Notes: a model not told the origin generated them from the letters alone. A DNA stretch of 64,000 nucleotides from Asticcacaulis tiandongensis (GCF_006475605.1 NZ_SSBC01000019.1:62001-126000), one strand, 5' to 3'. Positions 34,488 to 43,669 are shown, counted from the first letter of the stretch. Numbers and translations are program-made.

Positions 34488-35231
34488 ATGCAGGGGAAGA
34501 CGGTTCTTTATACGGGTGCAGCCGGTGGTCTGGGATTGCAAACGACGCTGTTGTTACTGGAAAAAGGTGCTACGGTGGTGGCGGTGGACAATAACCCCGC
34601 CAAGATCGCGCAGTTGCAAGCCGAAGCCTCTGCCTATGGCGAGCGGCTGATGGTTTTACAAAGCGATATGGGCGCGCTTGAGGGGTTTCGGGCCGATCTG
34701 AAGGCTGCCCATGCACAAACGGGTGGTTTCGATGTGGTCATCAATAATGCGGCTATTTACCCGTCAAAACCGTTTGAAGACTACAGCATCGAAGAACATC
34801 AGTTCGTTCAGCGGATTAATGTCGATGCTGGTATTGTCGCCGTTCAGGAAGCCCTTGGCGGCATGAAGGCCAAAGGCTTTGGCCGCATTATAAACATCGC
34901 CTCCATTACCTTGTCGGGCTTCTGGCCGAACCTTTACCCCTATGTGGCTTCCAAGGGCGCGCTGATCGGGCTGACGCGGACATGGGCGCGGGAATTCGGC
35001 CCGCACGGCATTACGGTCAATGCCCTGTCACCGGGGGCTTTTCCCACCGATGCCGAGGCGATCAACCCTGATCCCGAAGGCTATAATCGTCACGTGCTGG
35101 CTCAGCAGTCGGTTAAGCGGCGCGGTCATGCCGGCGATATTGCCTATGCCATTTCATTTTTAGCCGCTGAAGAAGCGGGTTTCATCACCGGACAGACGCT
35201 GAATGTAAACGGCGGCTGGATCATGAACTAA
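34488..35231 (+). CDS. Short-chain dehydrogenase/reductase
   Basis: A 247-residue classical SDR. The NAD(P) site TGAAGGLGLQ is at the N-terminus, NNAA at about 86, and the catalytic set appears as S (NIASITLSG) and YVASK (about 161-165). An Asp after the second strand (VAVDNN) suggests NAD over NADP. Within the operon it probably oxidises a sugar to a lactone or a hydroxy-acid to a keto-acid; the exact reaction is unknown. It is spaced 2 bases from the epimerase-like gene and 11 from the CoA-transferase gene. Confidence 0.85.
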   Translation: MQGKTVLYTGAAGGLGLQTTLLLLEKGATVVAVDNNPAKIAQLQAEASAYGERLMVLQSDMGALEGFRADLKAAHAQTGGFDVVINNAAIYPSKPFEDYSIEEHQFVQRINVDAGIVAVQEALGGMKAKGFGRIINIASITLSGFWPNLYPYVASKGALIGLTRTWAREFGPHGITVNALSPGAFPTDAEAINPDPEGYNRHVLAQQSVKRRGHAGDIAYAISFLAAEEAGFITGQTLNVNGGWIMN

Positions 35232-35242
35232 GGTCAGTCCAC

Positions 35243-36430
35243 ATGTCTATTCTGAGCGGTATCCGCGTCCTTGATTGTTCGATTGCCATGGCGGGGCCGT
35301 TTGCGGCGCAGCGCCTGGGTGACCTTGGGGCCGATGTGGTCAAGGTCGAGCCGGTGACCGGCGAATGGCAGCGCCATGCCTCTGCTGGCGGCGCGCGGGG
35401 CAATAAAATCAATGTCTCTTTCCTGTCGCTCAACCGTAACAAGCGGTCGCTGGCGGTTGACCTGAAAGCGCCCGACGGCAAGGCGCTATTGATGGATATG
35501 GTCAAGACCGCCGATGTGTTCTTGCAGAACTACCGCCCCGGTGTGGCGGCGCGGTTGGGGGTCGATTACGAAACCTTAAGCGCCCTCAATCCGCGCCTGA
35601 TCTATGTCTCCATGTCCGGCTACGGTGAGGACGGGCCTTATAAGAATTACCCCGGTCAGGACCTTTTGCTGCAATCCATGTCAGGGGCCATGATGTCGTC
35701 GGGCAGTGCCGATCAACCACCATCTCCGGCCGGTCAGTTTCTGGTCGATTCCGTGGCCGCCTATACGGCGTTTGAAGGCGTTCTGGCGGCTCTGTTCCAT
35801 CGTGAACGCACGGGCGAGGGGCAGAAGGTCGAGGTCAATATGCTCGATGCCATTGCCACCATCCAGATGCAGGAACTGTCGGTCTTTACGGTGGGCAAAA
35901 AGCCCCAGACCCGTTCGGCGGAGCCGCACGCCCACTGCTACATCCGTGCGCCTTACGGGGTGTTTGAAACGACCGATGGCTATGTCACCGTGGCCATGGC
36001 CAATCTGCAAAAGCTGGGGAAGGTCATCGCCGATCCGTTCTTTGACGGGCTGGATGACGAGGTCGATAGCTGGAAGCACCGCGATGAAATCTATGCGCGG
36101 GTCAAAACGGCGTTGAAGACCCGCTCAAGCGCGGACTGGCTAGCGGCTATGCGCGAAGTCGATATCTGGTGCGGGCCGGTCTATGGCTATGAGGAACTGG
36201 TCAATGATCCGCAGGTGGCGCACAATGGCACCTTCGTGGAATATGACCACCCGACTGAAGGCCGTGTGAAAACCCCCGGCTTCCCGATTAAATTCTCGAA
36301 AACCCCATCAAAGATCGAACGCGGTGCGCCTCTGGTTGGCGAACACAGCCGTGAGATTCTGCGCGAGGCCGGTAAGTCGGACGCGGTAATCGAAGCGCTG
36401 ATTACCGCCGGTGTGGTGAAGCAGGATTAG
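35243..36430 (+). CDS. Class III CoA-transferase (CaiB/BaiF family)
   Basis: A 395-residue member of the formyl-CoA:oxalate CoA-transferase family, which moves CoA between carboxylic acids through an aspartyl-CoA thioester. The probable catalytic Asp is in GQFLVDSVAAY (about residue 169), in the family's usual place; MAGPFAAQRLGDLGADVVKVE at the N-terminus is typical. It implies that the pathway activates a carboxylate (for example a sugar acid) to a CoA ester, which fits the enoyl-CoA hydratase two genes downstream. The acid is not identified. Confidence 0.88.
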   Translation: MSILSGIRVLDCSIAMAGPFAAQRLGDLGADVVKVEPVTGEWQRHASAGGARGNKINVSFLSLNRNKRSLAVDLKAPDGKALLMDMVKTADVFLQNYRPGVAARLGVDYETLSALNPRLIYVSMSGYGEDGPYKNYPGQDLLLQSMSGAMMSSGSADQPPSPAGQFLVDSVAAYTAFEGVLAALFHRERTGEGQKVEVNMLDAIATIQMQELSVFTVGKKPQTRSAEPHAHCYIRAPYGVFETTDGYVTVAMANLQKLGKVIADPFFDGLDDEVDSWKHRDEIYARVKTALKTRSSADWLAAMREVDIWCGPVYGYEELVNDPQVAHNGTFVEYDHPTEGRVKTPGFPIKFSKTPSKIERGAPLVGEHSREILREAGKSDAVIEALITAGVVKQD

Positions 36431-36434
36431 TACC

Positions 36435-37538
36435 ATGCACTATCAGGGCCTGACATGGGATCATCCGCGCGGCTTCAATGCGCTTGAGGCGGCTTCGAAA
36501 ACGGTCGAGGGGTTTAGCCTGACATGGGACAAGCATCCGCTGGAAGGCTTTGAGACTCACCCGATAGCCGATCTGTGCGCGCGCTATGATCTGGTGGTGC
36601 TGGATCATCCGCATGTCGGCGAGGCGGTGGCGAATGACTGCCTTGTGCCACTCGAAGACCTGTTCGGGGCCGATGAAATTGCCCGTCTTGAAGCGGACTG
36701 TATTGGCCCGAGCCTGTCGTCTTATCATTATGCCGGAAAACACTGGGCCTTGCCATTGGATGCGGCGACGCAAGTGATGGCTGCGCGTGAAGACCTGAGC
36801 GGTGATCTGCCCGAAACATGGGGTGCGGTGGTAGCCTTGTCAAAGCGTCTGCCGGTCGCCCTGTCGTTGGCGGGGCCACATGCGGCCTTAAGCTTTCAGT
36901 CCATGTGTGTGGCCTTGGGCGAGAAACCGGCGGTAAATCGGGATCGGTTTATCGGACGTGATACCGGCGAAGCGGCCTATGAGCTGATGCGCGAACTGGC
37001 AGAGCGCAGTCCCGTAAGTGTACGTGATAAAAACCCCATCGGCATTCTTCAGCATATGTGCGATCATGAAGATGTGGCCCTGTGTCCCTTGATCTATGGC
37101 TATGTCAACTATGCCGACCAACTGAGGTTCGGCAATGCCCCCAAAGGTGCGGGCGGTATTGGCTCGACGCTTGGGGGGACCGGTATTGGGATTTCGCGCA
37201 AATGCGAGATAACGCTCGAACTTTTGACGCACCTGCGTTGGCTGATGAGTGAGGCCGCGCAGATTGGCTTTATTCCCGCCCATGATGGCCAGCCGTCACT
37301 GAAATCGGCGTGGCGCGATCCGCAGGTCAATGCGCGTTGGGGCCGGTTTTATGAGCGCACCTACGATACCCTTGAGGCTGCATATTTAAGGCCGCGCCAT
37401 AACCATGCCATTGCCTTCCAGACAGCGGCCTCAGCCCGTCTTCGGACGGCGCTTGAAGGTGGAGAAGCTGCCCAGGGCGTAATTGCCGATCTGAATAATC
37501 TTTATACGGACTATCATCCGACCGGAGTCGAGACATGA
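36435..37538 (+). CDS. Solute-binding-protein-like, no signal peptide
   Basis: A 367-residue protein with the fold pattern of extracellular solute-binding proteins of sugar ABC transporters (for example YDLVVLDHPHVGEAV and HWALPLDAATQVMAAREDL), but the N-terminus MHYQGLTWDHPRGFNAL has no signal peptide and no ABC transporter genes are nearby. The Gly-rich GGIGSTLGGTGIGIS segment also matches this group. Both neighbours are cytoplasmic CoA enzymes, and its stop overlaps the hydratase start by 4 bases, so it is made with them. It may be a cytosolic binding or catalytic derivative. Function unknown. Confidence 0.6.
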   Translation: MHYQGLTWDHPRGFNALEAASKTVEGFSLTWDKHPLEGFETHPIADLCARYDLVVLDHPHVGEAVANDCLVPLEDLFGADEIARLEADCIGPSLSSYHYAGKHWALPLDAATQVMAAREDLSGDLPETWGAVVALSKRLPVALSLAGPHAALSFQSMCVALGEKPAVNRDRFIGRDTGEAAYELMRELAERSPVSVRDKNPIGILQHMCDHEDVALCPLIYGYVNYADQLRFGNAPKGAGGIGSTLGGTGIGISRKCEITLELLTHLRWLMSEAAQIGFIPAHDGQPSLKSAWRDPQVNARWGRFYERTYDTLEAAYLRPRHNHAIAFQTAASARLRTALEGGEAAQGVIADLNNLYTDYHPTGVET

Positions 37539-38305
37539 CCGCTGAACTGATTTATGAGGTCGATGGCCATATTGCCATCCTGACGCTCAATCGCCCGCAA
37601 AAGCTCAATTCGGTCACGCCCGACATGGCCAAGGCCATTGAAGCGGCGATTGCTGAGATCAATGCGTCAGACACTATACGCTGTGTGATTGTCACCGGTG
37701 CCGGTGAGCGATCCTTCTGTGCCGGTTCAGATATCAAGACGTTGGATGACTATAAGACGCCGTGGGAATTCCGTAATCGCGGTGACTATTGTGACGCCAT
37801 TCGCCTGTGTCTGAAGCCGACCATTGCCGCAGTTAACGGCTATGCGTTTGGCGGTGGCCTTGAAACCGCCATGTCGTGCGATATTCGTCTGGCCACGCCC
37901 AATGCGCAGTTTGCCGCACCGGAAATCAAACTCGGCTGGATCGGTGGCGGCGGTATGGCGGCGGGCCTTGTCCATTCGTTAGGCGCGTCCAATGCGGCAA
38001 TGATGATCCTGACCGGTGATCCGATTGATGCCCCTAAGGCCCTGCAATGGGGGCTGGTGTCCGAACTCGTTGAAAGTGAAAATCTGATGGCACGCGCCAG
38101 AGAACTGGCAACAACGATTGCCTCACGCGCACCGATTGCGGCGGAAACGGCCAAGCTGAACTTGCGTGCCGCCCATACCATGCCCTATGAAAAGGCCGTG
38201 GAATATGAGCGCGATCTGCAAACCATCTGCTTCGCCACTGAAGACGCATACGAAGGCCGGGCGGCCTTTAAGGAAAAGCGTCAGGCGATTTTCAAACGGC
38301 GGTAA
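37535..38305 (+). CDS. Enoyl-CoA hydratase/isomerase family
   Basis: A 256-residue crotonase-fold protein. The oxyanion segments CAGSDIKTL (about 67) and GYAFGGGLETAMSCD (about 105) and the second acid in APEIKLG (about 127) are present, so both catalytic glutamates of hydratases are kept. It would add or remove water, or cleave, a CoA ester made by the CoA-transferase upstream. It overlaps that operon's solute-binding-like gene by 4 bases and is 3 bases before the dehydrogenase gene. The substrate chain is unknown; sugar-acid-derived CoA is inferred. Confidence 0.88.
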   Translation: MTAELIYEVDGHIAILTLNRPQKLNSVTPDMAKAIEAAIAEINASDTIRCVIVTGAGERSFCAGSDIKTLDDYKTPWEFRNRGDYCDAIRLCLKPTIAAVNGYAFGGGLETAMSCDIRLATPNAQFAAPEIKLGWIGGGGMAAGLVHSLGASNAAMMILTGDPIDAPKALQWGLVSELVESENLMARARELATTIASRAPIAAETAKLNLRAAHTMPYEKAVEYERDLQTICFATEDAYEGRAAFKEKRQAIFKRR

Positions 38306-38308
38306 ATA

Positions 38309-39277
38309 ATGAACAAACCGAAAATTCTTCTGACTCGTGCATGGCCTGAAAAGGCGCTGGCCTATCTTGAGGCGCACTATGATGTGACGCTGAAAGACGG
38401 GGCCAGTCTGTCGAAATCTGTTCTGATCGCCGCCATGCAGGATTATGATGCCCTCTGTCCGACCCTGACCGACAAGCTGGATGCAGACATTCTCAGCACC
38501 CCCAATGCACGCGTCCGGATGATTGCCAATTTCGGGGCCGGTTTTGAGCATATCGACCTTAAGGCGGCAAAGGCGGCGGGGATTGCTGTCTCCAATACGC
38601 CGGGCGCTCTGACCGAAGCGACAGCAGAGATTGCGCTTTTGCTGATGCTGATGACCAGTCGCCGCGCCTCTGAGGCCGAGCGTGGTCTGCGCTCAGGTCA
38701 GTGGGATGGCTGGAAGCCGACACAGTTTCTGGGGCAATCGCTTAAGGGCAAGACTTTGGGGCTGGTGGGTTTTGGCCGTATTGCACAATCGACCGCGCAA
38801 AAGGCAAAAGCCGCGCTTGGGGTTGAGATCGCCTATTACAGCCGTCGTCAGGCCGCAGCGGAAACCGAGGCCGAATTTGGGGCGCGTTATGTGCCTTCGC
38901 TGGAGCAACTGGCAGCAGAGTCTGATGTCCTGTCCCTGCATACGCCGGGCGGGCCGGACACTAAGCACCTGATCAATGCGGCATTGCTTAAGGCGATGAA
39001 GCCCACGGCCATTATCATCAATACGGCGCGGGGTTCTGTGGTCAACGAAGCCGATCTGGCAGCGGCACTGAAAAACGGTGTGATCGCGGCGGCGGGGCTT
39101 GATGTCTATGAGCAGGAGCCGAAGATTCACCTCGATCTGATGGGGCTTGAGAATGCGGTGCTGTTGCCGCATCTGGGGTCGGCAACGATTGAAACGCGCA
39201 CCGATATGGGTTTACGGGCCGCCTATAATCTTGATCGCTTCTTTGCCGGAGAAGACCTGCTTGACCGGATCGCCTGA
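38309..39277 (+). CDS. D-2-hydroxyacid dehydrogenase (hydroxypyruvate/glyoxylate reductase type)
   Basis: A 322-residue NAD(P)-dependent 2-hydroxyacid dehydrogenase. The dinucleotide site is LGLVGFGRIAQ (about 147-157). Catalytic residues are visible as Arg in NTARGSVV, Glu in DVYEQEP and His in LLPHLGSAT. The enzymes reduce hydroxypyruvate or glyoxylate to D-glycerate or glycolate, or work in reverse. The next gene encodes a glycerate kinase, so a hydroxypyruvate to D-glycerate step is likely here. Confidence 0.87.
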   Translation: MNKPKILLTRAWPEKALAYLEAHYDVTLKDGASLSKSVLIAAMQDYDALCPTLTDKLDADILSTPNARVRMIANFGAGFEHIDLKAAKAAGIAVSNTPGALTEATAEIALLLMLMTSRRASEAERGLRSGQWDGWKPTQFLGQSLKGKTLGLVGFGRIAQSTAQKAKAALGVEIAYYSRRQAAAETEAEFGARYVPSLEQLAAESDVLSLHTPGGPDTKHLINAALLKAMKPTAIIINTARGSVVNEADLAAALKNGVIAAAGLDVYEQEPKIHLDLMGLENAVLLPHLGSATIETRTDMGLRAAYNLDRFFAGEDLLDRIA

Positions 39278-40085
39278 GATCGCGGAACCGGCCGTTCTGA
39301 GCTGGCTTGAAGGGGCCGTGCGCCCTTTGTTTGTCGGTGTGTGCGGTTCGCAAGGGTCAGGCAAGTCCACGTTTTGTGAAGCACTGAAAAACAGGCTTGC
39401 GGCACGGGGTCTGAAGGTGGCGGTGCTGTCGCTGGATGATCTTTATCTCAGCCCCGAGGCGCGGGCCATGCTGGCGCATCGGGTACATCCGCTTCTGGTG
39501 ACACGCGGTGTGCCGGGGACACATGATGTCGGTCTGGGACTTGAGGTGTTTCAGGCCCTGAAAGCCCAAAAGCCGGTCAGGCTACCGCGTTTCGATAAGG
39601 CCAATGATACGCCGTTCCTTAGGGCGCAATGGCCGCTGATTGACGGGCCGGTGGATGTGGTTCTGTTTGAGGGCTGGGCCGTCGGGGCGGTTGCGGAAAC
39701 CGAAGCGGCTTTGCAAACACCGGTCAATGATCTTGAGGTCACCGAAGACTCCAAAGGCCTCTGGCGGGCCTATGTCAACACACAGCTTGAAACCGTTTAC
39801 GCGCCGTTATTCGCACAGCTTGACCGGCTGATCCTGCTGGCCGCCCCGTCATTTGAGGTTGTGCAGGGCTGGCGCACGCAGCAGGAGCATGATCTTAAGG
39901 CGAAGCTGGCCTCATCGGGCCGTACGGGCGCGCGTATTATGTCGGATGATCAGATCAACCGCTTCATTCAGCATTATGAGCGTTTGACGCGGCATATATT
40001 GCGCGAAATGCCGACCCGCGCCGATTTGACGCTGAGGCTTGATTCTGAGCGCAAATGTATAGACGTGCGCGAACGAAGGGCCTAA
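39261..40085 (+). CDS. D-glycerate 3-kinase-like P-loop kinase
   Basis: About 274 residues. Walker A GSQGSGKST lies at about residue 33, followed by LSLDDLYLS, FDKANDTP and FEGWAVG segments typical of the D-glycerate 3-kinase/YggC group. I chose the TTG at 39261, which follows GGAGAAG and overlaps the dehydrogenase stop by 17 bases; the open frame reaches back to 39147, deep inside that gene. It would turn D-glycerate into 3-phosphoglycerate and so feed operon products into glycolysis. A pantothenate- or uridine-kinase-like role is less likely. Confidence 0.8.
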   Translation: MTGSPEIAEPAVLSWLEGAVRPLFVGVCGSQGSGKSTFCEALKNRLAARGLKVAVLSLDDLYLSPEARAMLAHRVHPLLVTRGVPGTHDVGLGLEVFQALKAQKPVRLPRFDKANDTPFLRAQWPLIDGPVDVVLFEGWAVGAVAETEAALQTPVNDLEVTEDSKGLWRAYVNTQLETVYAPLFAQLDRLILLAAPSFEVVQGWRTQQEHDLKAKLASSGRTGARIMSDDQINRFIQHYERLTRHILREMPTRADLTLRLDSERKCIDVRERRA

Positions 40086-40099
40086 GAGAACGAAATAAT

Positions 40100-40156
40100 A
40101 TGGGGCCATTTGTGCTCCGCAAACTGGCCATCTCCCCGACGCGCAGGGGAGGGGAA
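40100..40156. repeat. Short intergenic palindromic element
   Basis: The 84-base gap between the kinase and the last gene of the operon contains CTCCCC (40132-40137) facing GGGGAG (40146-40151), embedded in GC-rich sequence with TTGTGCTCCGCAAA upstream. The make-up resembles dispersed palindromic elements of Caulobacterales; copy number cannot be judged here. Confidence 0.35.
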
Positions 40157-40169
40157 AAAGGACTGTGTG

Positions 40170-41306
40170 ATGATCATTTCCGCCTCGACCGATTACCGCG
40201 AAGCCGCTCGCCGCAAACTGCCGCGCTTTCTGTTCGATTATCTCGATGGCGGGGCCTATGCGGAATATACGCTGGGGCGCAATGTATCGGATCTGTCGGA
40301 AATCGCCCTGCGCCAGAGAGTGCTGAAAAACGTGGCTGATCTGTCGCTTGAGACCGAATGGTTTGGCGAAAAGATTGCCATGCCGGTGGGTCTGGGGCCG
40401 GTTGGTCTTGGGGGCATGTATCGCCGCCGGGGTGAGCAACAGGCGGCCCGCGCGGCGAAAAAAGCCAATATCCCTTATATTCTCTCGACCGTCAGTGTCT
40501 GTTCGATCAAGGAAGTGACCGAAGCCACCGGTGCGCCAATCTGGTTCCAGCTCTATGTCCTGAAAGATCGCGGTTTCATGAAGGACGCGCTTGAACGCGC
40601 CATGGCGCTGGGGTCAACCAAGCTGGTGTTTACCGTTGACATGCCGGTGCCGGGGGCGCGTTACCGCGACCTGCATTCGGGCATGAGCGGCAAGGACGGC
40701 CCCTGGCGGCGTATGCTTCAGGCGGTAGGTAAACCGGAATGGGCCGTTGATGTCGGTCTGATGGGCACGCCGCATGATCTGGGGAACGTCTCGACCTATC
40801 TCGGTAAGGCCACAGGTCTTGAAGACTATATCGGCTGGCTGGGGGCCAATTTCGATCCATCTATCTCGTGGAAAGACCTCGAATGGATTCGCGATTTCTG
40901 GCAGGGTGAAATGATCATCAAGGGCATCCTTGATCCTCAAGATGCGAAGGACGCGGTGACCTTTGGCGCGGATGGGATCATTGTCTCCAACCACGGCGGG
41001 CGTCAGCTGGATGGCGTTCTGTCGTCTGCACGCGCCCTGCCCGATATTGCCGACGCGGTGGGCGATGACCTTACTATTCTGGCCGATTCCGGTGTGCGCA
41101 CGGGTCTTGATGTGGTGCGCCTTCTGGCGCTGGGTGCCAAGGGTGTATTGCTCGGTCGAGCCTATATCTATGCGCTGGCCACCGGCGGTGAAGCGGCCGT
41201 GACGCATCTGCTCGGCCTGATCGAAAAAGAAATGCGTGTCGCCATGGCCCTGACCGGCTCAACAAAGATCAGCGATATCACGCGCGACTCGCTGGTGCGC
41301 TCATAA
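40170..41306 (+). CDS. lldD: FMN-dependent L-lactate dehydrogenase family
   Basis: About 378 residues, the usual LldD length. [14 protein letters not shown] at the N-terminus, [18 protein letters not shown] (FMN site), the [12 protein letters not shown] motif with the catalytic His, and [20 protein letters not shown] at the C-terminal phosphate site are all LldD-like. It oxidises L-lactate (or a similar L-2-hydroxyacid) to pyruvate with electrons passed to the respiratory chain. The start used is the ATG at 40170; the frame extends to 40110 without signals. It would use L-lactate from the fucose/rhamnose-type route encoded at 46361-47960. Confidence 0.87.
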   Translation: MIISASTDYREAARRKLPRFLFDYLDGGAYAEYTLGRNVSDLSEIALRQRVLKNVADLSLETEWFGEKIAMPVGLGPVGLGGMYRRRGEQQAARAAKKANIPYILSTVSVCSIKEVTEATGAPIWFQLYVLKDRGFMKDALERAMALGSTKLVFTVDMPVPGARYRDLHSGMSGKDGPWRRMLQAVGKPEWAVDVGLMGTPHDLGNVSTYLGKATGLEDYIGWLGANFDPSISWKDLEWIRDFWQGEMIIKGILDPQDAKDAVTFGADGIIVSNHGGRQLDGVLSSARALPDIADAVGDDLTILADSGVRTGLDVVRLLALGAKGVLLGRAYIYALATGGEAAVTHLLGLIEKEMRVAMALTGSTKISDITRDSLVRS

Positions 41307-41316
41307 CCTGAGACGA

Positions 41317-41343
41317 TACCCCCTTTGATAGCCAAAGGGGGTA
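41317..41343 (+). terminator. Terminator of the eight-gene operon
   Basis: An 11-bp perfect stem TACCCCCTTTG/CAAAGGGGGTA with a 5-base loop, followed by TTCTT, 10 bases after the last stop. Confidence 0.8.
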
Positions 41344-41370
41344 TTCTTAACTTGACCACACTTGTCATAC

Positions 41371-41384
41371 GTAATACGTTTTGC
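41371..41384. promoter_or_regulatory. ATAATAC-type palindrome variant before the GH2 gene
   Basis: GTAATACGTTTTGC matches the palindrome at 48004-48017 in 10 of 14 positions, including the whole AATACGT core, and lies 27-40 bases before the GH2 start. Confidence 0.45.
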
Positions 41385-41410
41385 ATTAAATTAACGCAGG
41401 ACGAGGAACG

Positions 41411-43519
41411 ATGCACAAAATAATCGGCGCGATGGCAGCCGGTCTGATGCTGATGGGCGCAACCCAGACCGTTGCCCAAACTCAGACCCTGAGCAATGAC
41501 CGCTATGTCTTTAAATTCAAGGACAGCTGGAAATTCAAACAGGGCGATATTGCCGGTGCCGAGGCGCTGGTGATCGATGACAGGGACTGGACAGAGGTGC
41601 GCCTGCCGCACACCTATAATCTTGACTCGCTGGGTGAGGGCGGTGACCTGAACCGTCATGGTGAGCCATATGGCACCTATTATCGCGGCCCGGCCTGGTA
41701 TCGTTTTAAGATGGATGTCGGACACCCTTCGGGTAAACGCTTCTTCATGCACTTTGGCGGTGTGCCACTGGCGGCGGATGTGTTCATCAACGGTCAGAAG
41801 GTCGGGCGTCATGAAGGCGGCTATGCAGCCTTCCGGCTTGATGTCACCGACTATCTGCGGGCCAGCCCCAATACCTTTGCGGTGCGTGTCGATAATACGA
41901 AATTGCCTCACGTCGCGCCGCTCAATGGCGATTTCAATATCTTTGGCGGCCTGACGCGTGAAGTGAACCTGATCACCGTACCGAATGTGCATATTGACCT
42001 GATGGATTTCGGCGGGCCGGGCGTCTATGTTGACACGCAGTCCATCGGCAAGGGTATGGCCCATGTCCGCGCCCGCGTGCATGTCAAAAACGATGATGCC
42101 GCGCAAAAGAGCGTCGAGGTCGTCACCCGTATCCTGGATGCTGATGGCAAGACCGTGGCCACACAAACCCAGACCCAGACCTTTGCCGCGGGTGCCGGTA
42201 ATGTGGTTGAGTTTAACTATAACCTCAAAAATCCGAAGCTGTGGGAAGGGCGCAAGTCGCCATACCTCTACAAGGTCGTCGCCGAGGTCAACGATCGCGC
42301 CGCCGGTACGCAAGACTCCCTGTCAGTGCCGCTCGGTATCCGCACCGTGTCGGTCGAAAAGAACGGCACTTTCCTGCTCAATGGCAAGCCCTATAAGGTT
42401 TATGGCGCCAATATGCAGTTGCCGACGCGTCCTGAACGCGGCACCATGGTAACGGACGCCGAAATCGATGAGGACATGCAGATTCTCTATGAGATGGGCT
42501 CAACCGGTGTGCGTCTGGCGCACGTTCAGCACCCGCAGCGCGTCTATGAGAAGGCCAATGAGTTAGGTCTGCTGATTTCCACGGAATCGCCACTGGTCGA
42601 TGACATGGACAATTCGGATGCGTTCAGGGAAAACCTTGTGCAGCAGATGACCGAACTGGTGGTGCAAAACTATAACCATCCGTCAGTCGTGGTCTGGGGT
42701 CTGGGTAACGAACTGCGGACCTCAGGCGATAAGGCCAACCAGCTTCTGGCGGCCCTGCAATCGGCGGCCAAGACGCGTGATCCACTGCGCCCTACCGCCT
42801 ATGCTCATTGCTGTCTGTCGGATGATGATCCGATCGCCAAGCATTCGGATACGGTGTCATATAACCGTTATTTCGGCTGGTACTGGGACAAGTTCGAAGA
42901 CATCGGCACCTGGGCGGATGATTTGCATAAGAACCATCCTGACCTGATTATCGGCGTGTCTGAATATGGTGCCGGTGCCAGTGTCCTGCATCAGGAAGAC
43001 CCCGCACAAAAGCCTTATTTCAACGGCTTCTGGCATCCTGAGCAGTACCAGACTGCCTATCACGAAGCTTATTGGCGCATCCTGAGAGACAAGCCCTATC
43101 TGTGGTCGAACTTTATCTGGGTGGCCTATGACTTCCCGTCCTTCAAGCGCAACGAAGGCGATCGTCCGGGCATCAACGATAAGGGTATCATCACCGAAGA
43201 CCGAAAAATCCGCAAAGACGCCTATTACTGGTATCAGGCCAACTGGTCAGAAGAACCGATGCTGCACATCACCTCAAGCCGCGATATCCATAAGCGCAAC
43301 AAATGGCCGAAGGTGAAGGTCTATTCCAATCAGGGCGAAATCAGCCTGAGCCATAACGGCAAGGTGCTTGAGACGAAAAAGGTCGATGACTTTACTGCGA
43401 TCTGGGACATCGAACTGGTGCACGGCGTCAATGAGGTAATCGCCACGACCAAGACGAAGGATGGTCGCACCCTGACCGATAAGGTGGTTTGGAACTACGG
43501 CAACTTCCAGCCGCGATAG
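41411..43519 (+). CDS. GH2 family glycosidase (beta-galactosidase type), exported
   Basis: A 702-residue GH2 enzyme with a signal peptide (ends TVAQT), a sugar-binding jelly-roll domain (YYRGPAWYRFKMDV, FFMHFGGVPLAADVFING, HEGGYAAFRLDV), an Ig-like domain, and a TIM barrel with acid/base Glu in WGLGNELR (about residue 431) and nucleophile Glu in GVSEYGAGA (about 519). GH2 enzymes retain configuration and act on beta-galactosides, glucuronides or mannosides. The length and GH2 pattern fit exo-acting enzymes of pectin side chains. It has its own promoter region and a terminator. Confidence 0.85.
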   Translation: MHKIIGAMAAGLMLMGATQTVAQTQTLSNDRYVFKFKDSWKFKQGDIAGAEALVIDDRDWTEVRLPHTYNLDSLGEGGDLNRHGEPYGTYYRGPAWYRFKMDVGHPSGKRFFMHFGGVPLAADVFINGQKVGRHEGGYAAFRLDVTDYLRASPNTFAVRVDNTKLPHVAPLNGDFNIFGGLTREVNLITVPNVHIDLMDFGGPGVYVDTQSIGKGMAHVRARVHVKNDDAAQKSVEVVTRILDADGKTVATQTQTQTFAAGAGNVVEFNYNLKNPKLWEGRKSPYLYKVVAEVNDRAAGTQDSLSVPLGIRTVSVEKNGTFLLNGKPYKVYGANMQLPTRPERGTMVTDAEIDEDMQILYEMGSTGVRLAHVQHPQRVYEKANELGLLISTESPLVDDMDNSDAFRENLVQQMTELVVQNYNHPSVVVWGLGNELRTSGDKANQLLAALQSAAKTRDPLRPTAYAHCCLSDDDPIAKHSDTVSYNRYFGWYWDKFEDIGTWADDLHKNHPDLIIGVSEYGAGASVLHQEDPAQKPYFNGFWHPEQYQTAYHEAYWRILRDKPYLWSNFIWVAYDFPSFKRNEGDRPGINDKGIITEDRKIRKDAYYWYQANWSEEPMLHITSSRDIHKRNKWPKVKVYSNQGEISLSHNGKVLETKKVDDFTAIWDIELVHGVNEVIATTKTKDGRTLTDKVVWNYGNFQPR

Positions 43520-43542
43520 ACTGACTATCTCTCTGAAATGAA

Positions 43543-43573
43543 AGCCAGCCGGTACATCCGGCTGGCTTTTTTT
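43543..43573 (+). terminator. Terminator of the GH2 gene
   Basis: A 10-bp stem AGCCAGCCGG/CCGGCTGGCT with loop TACAT, then a run of Ts, 24 bases after the stop. Confidence 0.88.
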
Positions 43574-43627
43574 ATTGCTCTGATCCGTGCGGTTGGTTAA
43601 GCTGAAAGTCGTAAAAGAAGGAGCCTT

Positions 43628-43666
43628 ATGCGCAGCGAGACATGGTTATCCCTTGAAGGGAAATAG
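43628..43666 (+). CDS. Possible 12-residue leader ORF before the acetyltransferase
   Basis: AAGGAG, four bases, ATG, then twelve codons (MRSETWLSLEGK) and TAG. The ribosome site is better than any in front of the acetyltransferase. The RNA also holds TCCCTTGAAGGGA, a small hairpin. It might be a regulatory leader peptide or a gene remnant; too short to recognise. Confidence 0.3.
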   Translation: MRSETWLSLEGK

Positions 43667-43669
43667 AAC

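Noticed and set aside
39147-39260. Upstream extension of the glycerate kinase frame
   Set aside because: It lies wholly inside the hydroxyacid dehydrogenase gene and adds no family sequence; the TTG at 39261 has a good ribosome site.
41168-42313. 381-residue minus-strand open frame across the LldD and GH2 genes
   Set aside because: It spans a strong terminator and a promoter region and runs antisense to two well-supported genes.
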